Source: an uncultured Alphaproteobacteria bacterium (lineage in GTDB: Bacteria; Pseudomonadota; Alphaproteobacteria; RF32; CAG-239). From it: 64,000 nt of DNA. Under the pieces are notes generated by a model. The model did not search any database. It had not been told where the DNA came from and worked only from the letters and a program-made list of their open reading frames with translations. Positions within the stretch are counted from its first letter, which is position 1. Each line of letters opens with the position of its first letter. Positions 7,718 to 16,227 of this stretch are shown here, one piece after another. The translations under genes and the position numbers were made by a program. The DNA lies in the NCBI GenBank assembly GCA_934254675.1, contig CAKQLP010000002.1, positions 161,641-225,640 of the forward strand. Reading direction: 5' to 3'.

Positions 7718-9463
7718 TTATTTCAAAACATTCATAATATCGGCAACAATTTGTTCCGGTGTTAGGTGATAACGTTTCATTAATTCAGAGTAAGGAACTC
7801 TGTCGGTAAATTCTTTTTTAGCCCCAAAGTTCAAAACTTTTACTGTGCTAGTCCCGTAAAAAGAAGCGATTTTTTCGCCGAAACCGCCGTCAAGTTCACC
7901 ATTTTCTAAGGTTGCCACAACCTGATGATTTTTAGCCATGTCTTTTAGCAATTTTTCATCAATACCGGTGATATAGCGCGGATTTATCAACGTAGCGTCA
8001 ACCCCCTGCTCTTTTAATTTAGCCACAACACTCTCACCTAATTCAAAAAAGCTTCCCAATGCCAAAATTGCGACTTTAGAACCCTCTTTAACCACCTGAT
8101 ATCGATTCAAATTGCTATAATTTTCTTCAGCTTTGCCGCCTTTGGTTACAGCTAACGGCACACGAATAACCACAGGATGCTCATTTTGTTTTAAGCCCCA
8201 GTTCAGCATTGACAAATATTCTTCTTTACCGGTTGGGGCAAGATAAACAATGTTTGGAATATTGGCAACCAACGGAATGTCAAAACTGCCCAAATGGGTG
8301 GCGTCCATACCGCTGATACTGCCGTTAAATACTAAAATAACCGCTGGATTGTTGTTTAGAGCCAAATCTTGAGAAAGTTGGTCGTATGTGCGTTGCAAAA
8401 AGCTACTATAAACCATAAACACCGGACGGCATTCACCTTTTGCCAAAGCGGAAGCCATTGCCACAGCCTGTTCTTCGGCAATACCAACATCGACATAATT
8501 TTTGCCGAATGAAGCGCGGCGTTCTGGATTTAAGCCATAAGCCCCCGGAGTTCCGGCGGAAATGACCACCATGTTTTTATCTTGCTGATGACGGGCGTAT
8601 AAAAAGTTATAAGTAATGTCATTGTAGTTTTCGCTCGACAAGTCAACAGTAATTTCGCCGGTTTGGCGGTTAAAAGGTAAACTCCAGTGCCAACGCTCTT
8701 TATTTTCTTCCGCCGGCGCATATCCCTTTCCTTTTAAGGTGTGAATATGTAAAACAGTCGGTTTTTTCACATCTTTAAGCTCTTGCAGAACCTTAATCAT
8801 ATTTTCTTGATTATTACCATCGGCAACATAGCGATATTCAAACCCCAAAGCCTTAAACATATTGCATTCGGCCGCGCCGTTAGTTTCTCTCAGCAAGCGC
8901 AGATTAGTATAAATTCCGCCGTGATTTTCAGCAATAGACATTTCGTTATCGTTAACAATAATCAAAATATTACTGTCTAAAACCGCCGCGTTGCTAAAAC
9001 CTTCCAAAGCTTCGCCGCCGGAAAGAGAACCATCGCCGATAAGTGCAATAACCTTGTGATGTTCGCCGCGCAAATCGCGAGCCTTGGCCAAGCCGGTCGC
9101 TAAACTGACAGAAGTGGAAGTATGCCCCACAATAAAGTTGTCATATTCGCTTTCATTAGGATTGGTATAGCCGGAAATTTTTTGCATTTCCTCGGCATCA
9201 AAAAAGCCTTTCCAGCGACCTGTCAACATTTTATGCGGATAGCATTGGTGCGAAACGTCATAAACAATTTTGTCATTTGGCGTGTCAAAAACATAGTGCA
9301 AGGCAATAATGGTTTCCACAATGCCCAAATTCGGTCCAACGTGGCCGCCGATTAGACTGTCGCGGTTTAAAATACCTTCTCTGATTTCTTGCGCCAATTG
9401 ATGCAATTCCGATAGCGAAAGTTTTTTTATATCTTTAGGTGAGTTTATTGTTTCCAATAGCAT
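7718..9463 (-). CDS. dxs: 1-deoxy-D-xylulose-5-phosphate synthase-like protein (short type)
   Basis: Thiamine-diphosphate transketolase-family enzyme, 581 residues, about 40-60 shorter than classical Dxs. It has the Dxs-like SHQCYPHKMLTGR (71-83), the ThDP-binding GDGSLSGG (143-150) with NDNEMS (171-176), the pyrimidine-domain GIAEEQ (327-332) and a C-terminal transketolase domain. The classical reaction condenses pyruvate with glyceraldehyde-3-phosphate in the MEP pathway. Similar short proteins occur in some mevalonate-using Firmicutes, so this may be a paralogue with another job. GGAGAA precedes the ATG. Its promoter carries the same dyad as the merR and decarboxylase/cupin promoters, which suits stress control better than a housekeeping role. 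Confidence 0.85.
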   Translation of the reverse strand: MLLETINSPKDIKKLSLSELHQLAQEIREGILNRDSLIGGHVGPNLGIVETIIALHYVFDTPNDKIVYDVSHQCYPHKMLTGRWKGFFDAEEMQKISGYTNPNESEYDNFIVGHTSTSVSLATGLAKARDLRGEHHKVIALIGDGSLSGGEALEGFSNAAVLDSNILIIVNDNEMSIAENHGGIYTNLRLLRETNGAAECNMFKALGFEYRYVADGNNQENMIKVLQELKDVKKPTVLHIHTLKGKGYAPAEENKERWHWSLPFNRQTGEITVDLSSENYNDITYNFLYARHQQDKNMVVISAGTPGAYGLNPERRASFGKNYVDVGIAEEQAVAMASALAKGECRPVFMVYSSFLQRTYDQLSQDLALNNNPAVILVFNGSISGMDATHLGSFDIPLVANIPNIVYLAPTGKEEYLSMLNWGLKQNEHPVVIRVPLAVTKGGKAEENYSNLNRYQVVKEGSKVAILALGSFFELGESVVAKLKEQGVDATLINPRYITGIDEKLLKDMAKNHQVVATLENGELDGGFGEKIASFYGTSTVKVLNFGAKKEFTDRVPYSELMKRYHLTPEQIVADIMNVLK

Positions 9464-9496
9464 AATTTTCTCCTTAAAAATTATAATATATCGATT

Positions 9497-9511
9497 CTAT
9501 GTTTAACATAG
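9497..9511. promoter_or_regulatory. 15-bp palindrome over the dxs -10 region
   Basis: CTATGTTTAACATAG is a palindrome around a central base. It contains the proposed -10 box of the leftward dxs promoter (9505-9510) and could be a second operator, distinct from the MerR-type dyad next to it. No cognate regulator is identified. Confidence 0.35.
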
Positions 9512-9535
9512 AACTTTGAGTTTACTCTAAGTCAA
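9505..9535 (-). promoter_or_regulatory. MerR-type promoter of the dxs-like gene
   Basis: On the minus strand TTGACT (9530-9535) and TATGTT (9505-9510) are separated by 19 bp. That over-long spacer is characteristic of promoters activated by MerR-family proteins, which twist the spacer DNA. The spacer holds the dyad TTTGAGTTTACTCTAA as read on the plus strand at 9515-9530. Confidence 0.75.
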
Positions 9536-9546
9536 GATATTTTTAC

Positions 9547-9585
9547 AAAAAAAAATCCATCTCGATTAAGGAGGTGGATTTTTTT
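9547..9585 (-). terminator. Intrinsic terminator after pepF
   Basis: ATCCATCT pairs with AGGTGGAT around a short loop, with A and T runs on either side, 10 bp past the pepF stop. It separates pepF from the downstream dxs promoter. Confidence 0.75.
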
Positions 9586-9595
9586 GACTTTTATC

Positions 9596-11356
9596 TTAGA
9601 AACTTTCATATAAGTTTTCCAATTCGATAAGGTATTTTTGGGCAATATTTAAACCTTTTTGCCAAAAGTCTGGAACTGAAGCGTCTATGCCAAAACGGGA
9701 CAAAGCCTCTCTATAATTTTCTATTCCGCCGTTCTGAAGCATTTTCATATACTTTTCTTCAAAATTATCCACTTTTTTCAGCGAATAAATTTCATACAGA
9801 GCATTTACAACACAATTTGAAAAGCAATATGAATAAACATAAAACGGTGATTGGAAAAAATGAGAAATTGCCGCCCACATCGGTGCTAATTCAGAAGTAT
9901 CAACACGTTCGCCTAAATAATCCTGCATATATTTAAGCCAAGCTTGTTCTATTTTATCGACAGAAACCTCGCCATTCTCTCTTTCCGTTGCAACAAAATG
10001 TTCAAATCTATGAAATGAAATTTGCCGAAACGTTGATAATATGGTGTTTTCCAATCGTTTTGCCAGCATTACAAACCTTTTTTGAGGATTAATTGCTGTT
10101 TTTAATAAATAATTAAAAACAAGTTGCTCTGCAAAAATAGAGGCTGTTTCAGCTTGCGCGCAAGACTTTTCTCGACCCAACTCTCCTTGTGTTTGACTTA
10201 AATACTCATGCACGGCATGTCCCAATTCGTGCGCCATCATATAAACGCTTTCCAGATTTCCGGTGTAATTCAGAAATACCATAGGCATAACGCCGACAGG
10301 AGGTTCAGTGCAATATGCTCCGGTTGCTTTTCCGGCATAAGGGTAATAATCTATCAAATCCTTGTCAAAAAACATTTGCGCAATTGAAGCAAATTGAGGA
10401 GAAAATTCATTGAAAGCGGTTAAGATAATATCTTTAGCTTGTTCAACAGAATATTGCTCCTCCTTTTGTTCAAAAGGATATGCCTCGTTCCTATCCCAGT
10501 ATGAAAGCTTGTTTTTGCCAAAAACCTTAGCTTTTAGCGCATAATAACGCTGCGGAATAGAAACATTATTGAAAATTACCGTTGATACCATGTTTTCCAG
10601 ATCTTTTTGTTCAATACAATTTGCTAAATTGGCAGAGGCTTCAGGATAATCAAAATTATGCCAATGATTATCTATTTGCCATCCCTTTAACATAGCATTA
10701 TATATTAAAGCAAAAAGGTATCTGTTTTGCGTATATTTTTGAAACAAAGCGTTTCCGGCTAACTTTCGGATATTCTCGTCTTTATGAGAGAAAAGCTTCA
10801 TAAGTTGTCCTTCAGTATAATCTTTTTTCTCAATTGTAAAAGACAAAGAGGCTCGTGTTTCATTATAGAGGCGCAACCAATATTGAGCGACATTGTTTTC
10901 ATCGGCAAATAATTTTTCTAAATCATTTGATAAAGAATGTTTTTGCCATAGCCGTAGTTTTTGGAGCCAGCTATATGTTCCTTTAGGCAAAATGTTTTTC
11001 AGCTCCGCCATATCCACGTTTTTTCCATGAATAAGCCAATTTTCAAAGAAAACCAGTTGTTTTTTTAAAATGCAAACTTTGTCGTTTACACTTTGATAAA
11101 ATACGGAAATTTCCTCATTATTAAGATGAGTTGAATGCAAAAGATATGCATAATTTTCTACTTTGCGAATTTCAACGAGCAAATCTTCATAGCGTTTTAA
11201 GGCCACAAGAATATTTTGGGCAGACAAATTATTTACCCGCTGTTCGTAAAAAAGACAAAATGCCTCAGAAGTATTTTTTGCCTCGTCCAACGCTTGAAGC
11301 GCTTGGGTGGAAGACGCAAAAAGTTCACACAGATTCCAGTTGTTGTTCATAATCAT
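9596..11356 (-). CDS. pepF: Oligoendopeptidase F-like M3 metallopeptidase
   Basis: Cytoplasmic zinc peptidase that degrades oligopeptides, 586 residues, as usual for PepF. The zinc site HELGH is at 376-380 (context MMAHELGHAVHEY), with the downstream glutamate ligand expected in the AETASIFAEQL helix. The N-terminal half is the helical M3 oligopeptidase region and the segment before the zinc site (YPYAGKATGAYC) is typical of the PepF group. Two in-frame ATGs at 11356 and 11350 are both possible starts; the ribosome binding site is weak. It lies downstream of crcB on the same strand, 78 bp apart. Confidence 0.9.
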   Translation of the reverse strand: MIMNNNWNLCELFASSTQALQALDEAKNTSEAFCLFYEQRVNNLSAQNILVALKRYEDLLVEIRKVENYAYLLHSTHLNNEEISVFYQSVNDKVCILKKQLVFFENWLIHGKNVDMAELKNILPKGTYSWLQKLRLWQKHSLSNDLEKLFADENNVAQYWLRLYNETRASLSFTIEKKDYTEGQLMKLFSHKDENIRKLAGNALFQKYTQNRYLFALIYNAMLKGWQIDNHWHNFDYPEASANLANCIEQKDLENMVSTVIFNNVSIPQRYYALKAKVFGKNKLSYWDRNEAYPFEQKEEQYSVEQAKDIILTAFNEFSPQFASIAQMFFDKDLIDYYPYAGKATGAYCTEPPVGVMPMVFLNYTGNLESVYMMAHELGHAVHEYLSQTQGELGREKSCAQAETASIFAEQLVFNYLLKTAINPQKRFVMLAKRLENTILSTFRQISFHRFEHFVATERENGEVSVDKIEQAWLKYMQDYLGERVDTSELAPMWAAISHFFQSPFYVYSYCFSNCVVNALYEIYSLKKVDNFEEKYMKMLQNGGIENYREALSRFGIDASVPDFWQKGLNIAQKYLIELENLYESF

Positions 11357-11434
11357 AAAATTAAAAGTAAAACATAAAAAGATAAAGTAATTTCATTTTA
11401 TGATAAATTATGTCTATCTGTCAACAATAAAAAG

Positions 11435-11791
11435 TCAAGCAGTAAATTTTATGCCGGCAAGTAAAAATAAGCTTCCAACAATCACGGAAATTAACAGATA
11501 AGCGAAACTTTCAAGGATTTTATCATTATTTAATAAAGTTATAAAATTGAGCAGATAGGTGGAAAATGTGGTAAATCCACCCAAGAGTCCAGTCATAATA
11601 AACAATTTTGTTTCAGTGCTTAAATCACTTTTAGCAAAATAGGAATATGCAATTCCTATAAAAAAAGCACCAGTTACATTTACAGTCATCGTTCCCCAAT
11701 GTGATGAGATAAAGCTACAACATAGCCAACGAAGAACGGAGCCGATGCCGCCGCCAATAAAAACACTTATCAAATTAATCATTTTCTTCAT
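11435..11791 (-). CDS. crcB: Fluoride channel CrcB/Fluc
   Basis: Small four-helix inner-membrane protein of 118 residues that works as an antiparallel dimer to export fluoride. Family hallmarks are GGGIGSVLRW near the N-terminus, a conserved Asn in TVNVTGAF and the GLLGGFTTFSTY motif that lines the fluoride path. The ATG at 11791 has its AAGG only one base away, so the in-frame ATG at 11782, about 10 bp from that AAGG, may be the true start. An intrinsic terminator lies directly upstream in the leader, suggesting attenuation. Confidence 0.93.
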   Translation of the reverse strand: MKKMINLISVFIGGGIGSVLRWLCCSFISSHWGTMTVNVTGAFFIGIAYSYFAKSDLSTETKLFIMTGLLGGFTTFSTYLLNFITLLNNDKILESFAYLLISVIVGSLFLLAGIKFTA

Positions 11792-11796
11792 ACCTT

Positions 11797-11830
11797 AAAA
11801 AAAGAAACCTTCACCAAGGTGAAGATTTCT
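11797..11830 (-). terminator. Terminator hairpin in the crcB leader (candidate attenuator)
   Basis: Read leftwards, AGAAATCTTCACC and GGTGAAGGTTTCT form a long stem followed by seven T residues, ending about 6 bp before the crcB ATG. No leftward gene lies upstream for it to terminate, so it more likely regulates crcB itself. A leftward promoter-like TTGCTT...TAAAAA lies around 11875-11905. Confidence 0.55.
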
Positions 11831-11939
11831 ATCAGCTTTTTTGTTTTATAAACTCAATAAGGAAGGAGTTCTCTTTATTTTTACAATGTATAAATCTAAA
11901 AAGCAAGTGTTTATTTTTATTTTTTTCTGAAAAAAAGTC

Positions 11940-11970
11940 TTGACTTAGAGTAAACTCTAAAGATTACACT
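11940..11970 (+). promoter_or_regulatory. MerR-type promoter of the decarboxylase/cupin gene
   Basis: TTGACT (11940-11945), a 19-bp spacer and TACACT (11965-11970). The spacer carries the dyad TTAGAGTAAACTCTAA (11945-11960). Geometry and dyad are the same as in the dxs promoter, and 28 bp are shared, inverted, with the merR promoter. Confidence 0.8.
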
Positions 11971-12000
11971 TTCTAAAACAACAAACTAAAGGAGTTTAAA

Positions 12001-13023
12001 ATGTTGAAAAAAGTTTTAAGTACACTTGTTATCGGAACATCTTTATTTTTAGGAGAAAATACTATGGCTGAAAATGCTTTGAATGAAAAACAACAATCTG
12101 TTGCTGAGGTGGCCGCCTACGCCGCAAGAGGTGATCAAAAAGGTTTGAGACAAGCTTTGATTAACGGATTTGATAAAGGCTTAACCGTTAATGAATATAA
12201 GGAAATTTTAACTCAAGTTTACGCTTATTGCGGTTTTCCACGCAGTTTGAACGCCCTCGGAACTTTAATGGCACTAGAAGAAGAGCGCGGCAACAAAGAT
12301 GAACAAGGTTCGTTGCCTAAGGCCAAACCACAAGGAACAAGTTTGGAATTTGGTACAGAAAACCAAACTAAATTGGTGGGAGCACCAGTAAAAGGTAAAT
12401 TGTTTGAATTTGCGCCGGCAGTTGATGAATATTTGAAAGCTCATTTGTTTGGTGACATTTTTTCTCGTGACAATATTGATTGGCAAACCAGAGAACTAGC
12501 CACTATTGCTATGCTAGCTTCAATGAATGGCGTGGAAAACCAGCTTAACAGCCATATAAATATTGGTAAGCACAATGGTTTGACTGACGAGCAAGTAGCA
12601 GAAATTTTGAATATTGCCTCCGAAGCCGCGGCTAAAAACGTGCTCTTCGGATTTGGTTCAGAAAATGTTGCCTACGCTAAATATTTTATTGGTAAAAGCT
12701 ATTTACAACCGTTAACCAATGATGGTGTTCATATCGCCAATGTCACATTCGAGCCAAAATGTCGCAACAACTGGCATATTCATCACAAAGGTGGTCAAAT
12801 TTTACTGGTTACAGCCGGACGCGGTTATTATCAGGAATGGGGAAAACCGGCACAAGAATTACATGCCGGTGATGTTGTAAATATTCCTGCCGAAGTAAAA
12901 CATTGGCATGGCGCCGCAAAAGACAGCTGGTTTACACACATTGCGCTTGCCGTTCCGGCAGAAGGCTCTTCCAACGAATGGCTTGAACCGGTAACCAACG
13001 AAGAATATAATAAATTAAAATAA
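12001..13023 (+). CDS. Secreted carboxymuconolactone decarboxylase/cupin protein
   Basis: 340 residues. A signal peptide-like start (about 1-23, MAENA at the end) suggests export to the periplasm. Two carboxymuconolactone decarboxylase (AhpD-like) alpha-helical repeats follow (about 30-110 and 135-230), then a cupin domain with metal-ligand histidines in NNWHIHHKGGQ (HIHH about 259-262) and VKHWHGA. Relatives of this architecture are poorly characterised and are often annotated as stress or quinone-related oxidoreductases. AAAGGAG precedes the ATG. The promoter is MerR-type, so expression probably follows the signal sensed by the regulator at 6488-6886. The AhpD CxxC pair is not evident, so peroxidase-partner activity is unlikely. 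Confidence 0.85.
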   Translation: MLKKVLSTLVIGTSLFLGENTMAENALNEKQQSVAEVAAYAARGDQKGLRQALINGFDKGLTVNEYKEILTQVYAYCGFPRSLNALGTLMALEEERGNKDEQGSLPKAKPQGTSLEFGTENQTKLVGAPVKGKLFEFAPAVDEYLKAHLFGDIFSRDNIDWQTRELATIAMLASMNGVENQLNSHINIGKHNGLTDEQVAEILNIASEAAAKNVLFGFGSENVAYAKYFIGKSYLQPLTNDGVHIANVTFEPKCRNNWHIHHKGGQILLVTAGRGYYQEWGKPAQELHAGDVVNIPAEVKHWHGAAKDSWFTHIALAVPAEGSSNEWLEPVTNEEYNKLK

Positions 13024-13108
13024 CAGAAGATTGATATGGAATATAAAAAATCAATTAATATTTTTGAATAATTATAAAATTCATAAATAAAATTTTTGAA
13101 AAAATAAT

Positions 13109-13141
13109 AAAAAGGCATCTATTTTTTATAAATGCCTTTTT
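13109..13141. terminator. Bidirectional intrinsic terminator
   Basis: AAAAAGGCAT and ATGCCTTTTT flank a 14-base A/T loop, between the convergent decarboxylase/cupin and TPR genes. Confidence 0.85.
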
Positions 13142-13155
13142 ATTCAAAAGATTAT

Positions 13156-14121
13156 TTATTCCGCGGATACTTCTGTTTTATTGTCAGCATCCTCTTTAGG
13201 CATAATATCCGGCAATGCACCAACAGCCTGTTTACGCTTTAATTTATTTACAAACTTAATAGAACGCTGAGCATCCCATTTTCTTTTGCCTTCTTCGCTT
13301 TGATATATCATTTTATAAACTTCAATAGCTTGATCAAATTCTGAAAGTTTGGTTAAGCATGAAGCCAGACCATCATATAATTTGTGCGTATAGCGACCGC
13401 CAACAATGGCTTGAGCTTTTTTGTAGCATTTCAAAGCGTCTTTAAATTTGAACATTTTTTGATAAACATAACCAATACTAATCCAAGCTTGCAATTCTTG
13501 GCTGTTGATGTTTAAAATTTTAGTAAAACATTTCAATGCGGAATCGTTATCCCCCATTAATTGATAGGTCACGCCAATACCATTCCATGCTTTTGTATTA
13601 TATTTGTCTCCGGCTAAAACTTTTTTGAAAAAAGAAATTGAGCGGTCGTATTGCTTTAATTTTTGCAATGTCACGGCAATACTTAGTAATGTTTGCGGAT
13701 GTTTGCTGTCAACTTTCATTGCTTCTTCCAAAACATCCAAAGCTTCTTTATATGAAAACATATGTTGCAAAGCTATTGCTTTTCCGTTAAGAGCCTCTAA
13801 TGAAGTGCGGTCATAGCTGAAAGCTTCATCAAAACAAACGATGGCTTCTTTATATAGACCTCTCATACTTAAAGTAACGCCTTTGTTGTTTAACACTTCA
13901 ACAGATTTTGGATTGATAGCAAGAGCTTTATCAAAGCATTCAACGGCATCAGTATATTTGCTCATTTTTTGATAAGCAAATCCTTGACTGTTCAGGGCTT
14001 TCCATGCTCTGGGATTTTCAGCAATAACTTCAGAAAATTTTTCGATTGCTTCTTCATATTGGCCGGCGTCTAAAAGTTCCTGACCTCTTTTGTATGCACT
14101 GTTTTCATTTAATTTAACCAT
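13156..14121 (-). CDS. Tetratricopeptide repeat protein
   Basis: 321 residues made of about eight consecutive 34-residue TPR units from residue 7 to about 275, with clear repeat signatures such as AWKALNSQGFAYQKMSKYTDA and AWNGIGVTYQLMGDNDSA. The tail is basic, then acidic. No signal peptide is seen, so it is probably a cytoplasmic scaffold. GAGGT precedes the ATG. There is no informative partner: the DUF58 gene upstream is 72 bp away on the same strand. Confidence 0.88.
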   Translation of the reverse strand: MVKLNENSAYKRGQELLDAGQYEEAIEKFSEVIAENPRAWKALNSQGFAYQKMSKYTDAVECFDKALAINPKSVEVLNNKGVTLSMRGLYKEAIVCFDEAFSYDRTSLEALNGKAIALQHMFSYKEALDVLEEAMKVDSKHPQTLLSIAVTLQKLKQYDRSISFFKKVLAGDKYNTKAWNGIGVTYQLMGDNDSALKCFTKILNINSQELQAWISIGYVYQKMFKFKDALKCYKKAQAIVGGRYTHKLYDGLASCLTKLSEFDQAIEVYKMIYQSEEGKRKWDAQRSIKFVNKLKRKQAVGALPDIMPKEDADNKTEVSAE

Positions 14122-14193
14122 TTTTACCTCTTTGTTTTACAAAATAATACATTGGTATGGACTAGCACACATTAATTATTATGTCAAGTTTTT

Positions 14194-15114
14194 TTATACT
14201 AGCTGTAACTGTTTGAAAATAGGAATGTCTGTTCTAATTTCAAGATATTTGCATGAAAATTTTTGGCAATTTCTTCTAATATTTTCTCGATTTTGGGCAA
14301 AATATTTTTGGTATTCCGACTTAAATTTTGCTGAAGAACTGTTAAACGCAATTGTTTGTCCGTTATAACAAGCTAAATATTCTCCGTTTTGAGGTGCATT
14401 TTCTTCTATCGCATCAAAAATATTAATACAATAAACTTTATTATTTTTTGTTAATGCCGCAATATTTTTAAATTGCTCGTTATCAAAATGATAAAAGTCG
14501 CTTAGAATAAATATAGTTCCACGATTTTTTTGATTATATTCCAGTATGTTAATAGCGTTTTCTAATTTTCCGCTTGAACTATCATGCAAAACCAGCTGAC
14601 TGGCTTCGGCAATTTTATTAAAAACAGCCATTAAGTTTTTTAAGTTGTTTTGAGGCTTAAAATAATTGACGTTTTTTCCATCAAAAATAACCAAACCAAA
14701 ACGATCTTTATTCCGAACGGCCAGCCATCCGAGCAGAGCGGTTATTTTGGCGGCGGTAACCGATTTAAGTTCGTGACGCGTGCCAAAAATCATTGATGCC
14801 GATAAATCTAAAACAACGGTGATTATGCGGTCTTTTTCTTCGGCATACACTTTGGTAAACGGTTCAGATTTACGCGCTGTCACCCGCCAGTCAATGTCTC
14901 GAATATCATCACCAAAGTTATAGGCGCGCACCTCTTCAAGTTCTATTCCCCGCCCCTTAAATGCCGATTTTACATCTCCGGCTTGATTTGAAGTCAAAAA
15001 GTTATGTCGGCGAGATAAATATGGCAAATACTGTTGTTGCGCAATTAACTCCGAAATGGTAACAGTCAATCCGTTTTTTTCTTCCTGCTTTTCATTTTTT
15101 CTAAAAAACAGCAT
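14194..15114 (-). CDS. DUF58 protein (MoxR partner)
   Basis: 306 residues. The DUF58 signature GRGIELEEVRAYNFGDDIRDIDWRVTARK lies at about 55-85. It is followed by a von Willebrand A-like fold whose metal-site motif is DLSASM (MIDAS DxSxS), with a later FILSDF strand. Such proteins are encoded beside MoxR AAA+ ATPases and are thought to help chaperone or activate cofactor-dependent or envelope complexes. The MoxR gene lies 16 bp upstream. The usual extra Bat/VWA membrane genes are missing here. Confidence 0.88.
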   Translation of the reverse strand: MLFFRKNEKQEEKNGLTVTISELIAQQQYLPYLSRRHNFLTSNQAGDVKSAFKGRGIELEEVRAYNFGDDIRDIDWRVTARKSEPFTKVYAEEKDRIITVVLDLSASMIFGTRHELKSVTAAKITALLGWLAVRNKDRFGLVIFDGKNVNYFKPQNNLKNLMAVFNKIAEASQLVLHDSSSGKLENAINILEYNQKNRGTIFILSDFYHFDNEQFKNIAALTKNNKVYCINIFDAIEENAPQNGEYLACYNGQTIAFNSSSAKFKSEYQKYFAQNRENIRRNCQKFSCKYLEIRTDIPIFKQLQLV

Positions 15115-15130
15115 TTTTCAAATCCTTATT

Positions 15131-16120
15131 TTATGGCAAAGGCACAATTTTAAGCAAACGGGTAATAATGTCGTCACTGGTTAAACCGCCGGCCTGCGCT
15201 TCAAAACTCAAAATAATTCTGTGGCGTAAAACATCATAAACCACGGCGTGAATATCCTCAGGTGTCACAAAATCGCGACCAGAGAGCCAAGCGTTGATTT
15301 TGGCGCATTTATCCAAGGCAATGGTCGCACGAGGACTTGCCCCAAACGCTATTGTATTCTTTAAGGATTCATCATATTTTTCTGGATGACGGGTAGCCAT
15401 AATCAGCTGAATTAAATATTCTTCAACAGCGTCGCTACAATGAATTTTATAGGCCTCCTGACGCGCGGCAAAAACATCTTCCGCTTGAATGATGCCGAAT
15501 TTAGATTTGAATTGCGCCACGCTGTCTGCTGTGGTTTGCGTGTCGTTTTCTTCATTGCGCACTAATTGTAAAATTTTGCGTTCGGTTGCCGCTTCGGGTT
15601 GATTGATTTTGATATACATTAAAAATCTGTCAAGTTGGGCTTCCGGCAAATTATAGGTTCCCTCGTGTTCAATCGGGTTTTGTGTGGCCATAACCATAAA
15701 TAATTGCGGCAATTTATATTGCTTTCCACCAACGCTTACCTGACGTTCGGCCATTGCCTCCAACAACGCCGATTGCACTTTAGCCGGCGCGCGGTTAATT
15801 TCATCGGCCAAAATAAGATTGGCAAAAATCGGACCTTTGCGAAATTCAAACTGACCGGTTGAGGCCACATAAATATCGCTGCCGGTAATATCCGACGGCA
15901 ATAAATCTGGCGTAAACTGAATACGGCGGTAAACCGCGTCAACACATTCTGACAAAGTTTTTATGGCTTTAGTTTTTGCCAACCCCGGAGCGCCTTCAAC
16001 CAATGCGTGACCATCGGCCAACATTGTGATAATCAGTTTGCGGACAAGTTCTTCCTGACCTAAAATTCGGCTTTCCATAAATTGTTTTAAATTGGTAATT
16101 TTATCTCTGATTTCTGACAT
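15131..16120 (-). CDS. MoxR-family AAA+ ATPase
   Basis: 329 residues. Walker A GAPGLAKT at 43-50, Walker B with LADEINRAPAKVQSALLEAM, sensor region MATQNPIEHEGTYNLPEAQLDRF, and a C-terminal AAA lid. MoxR ATPases act as chaperones in the cytoplasm, typically with a DUF58/VWA partner, which is encoded immediately downstream. GAGGCG precedes the start. A 107-bp divergent spacer separates it from the helicase gene. Confidence 0.93.
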   Translation of the reverse strand: MSEIRDKITNLKQFMESRILGQEELVRKLIITMLADGHALVEGAPGLAKTKAIKTLSECVDAVYRRIQFTPDLLPSDITGSDIYVASTGQFEFRKGPIFANLILADEINRAPAKVQSALLEAMAERQVSVGGKQYKLPQLFMVMATQNPIEHEGTYNLPEAQLDRFLMYIKINQPEAATERKILQLVRNEENDTQTTADSVAQFKSKFGIIQAEDVFAARQEAYKIHCSDAVEEYLIQLIMATRHPEKYDESLKNTIAFGASPRATIALDKCAKINAWLSGRDFVTPEDIHAVVYDVLRHRIILSFEAQAGGLTSDDIITRLLKIVPLP

Positions 16121-16227
16121 TTTACGCCTCTCAAAAAATTGTACGCAAGTCTAAATAAAGACTTTTCTTTCTCTTATATTTACGATATATAAGTTTTAAA
16201 ACTGTTAAAAACAAGAAGATTTCAAAA

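Noticed and set aside
11782..11905. Fluoride riboswitch aptamer before crcB
   Set aside because: Only a terminator and a short CTGATAG are present; the conserved aptamer core and pseudoknot sequences were not found by eye. The attenuator is reported without the aptamer claim.
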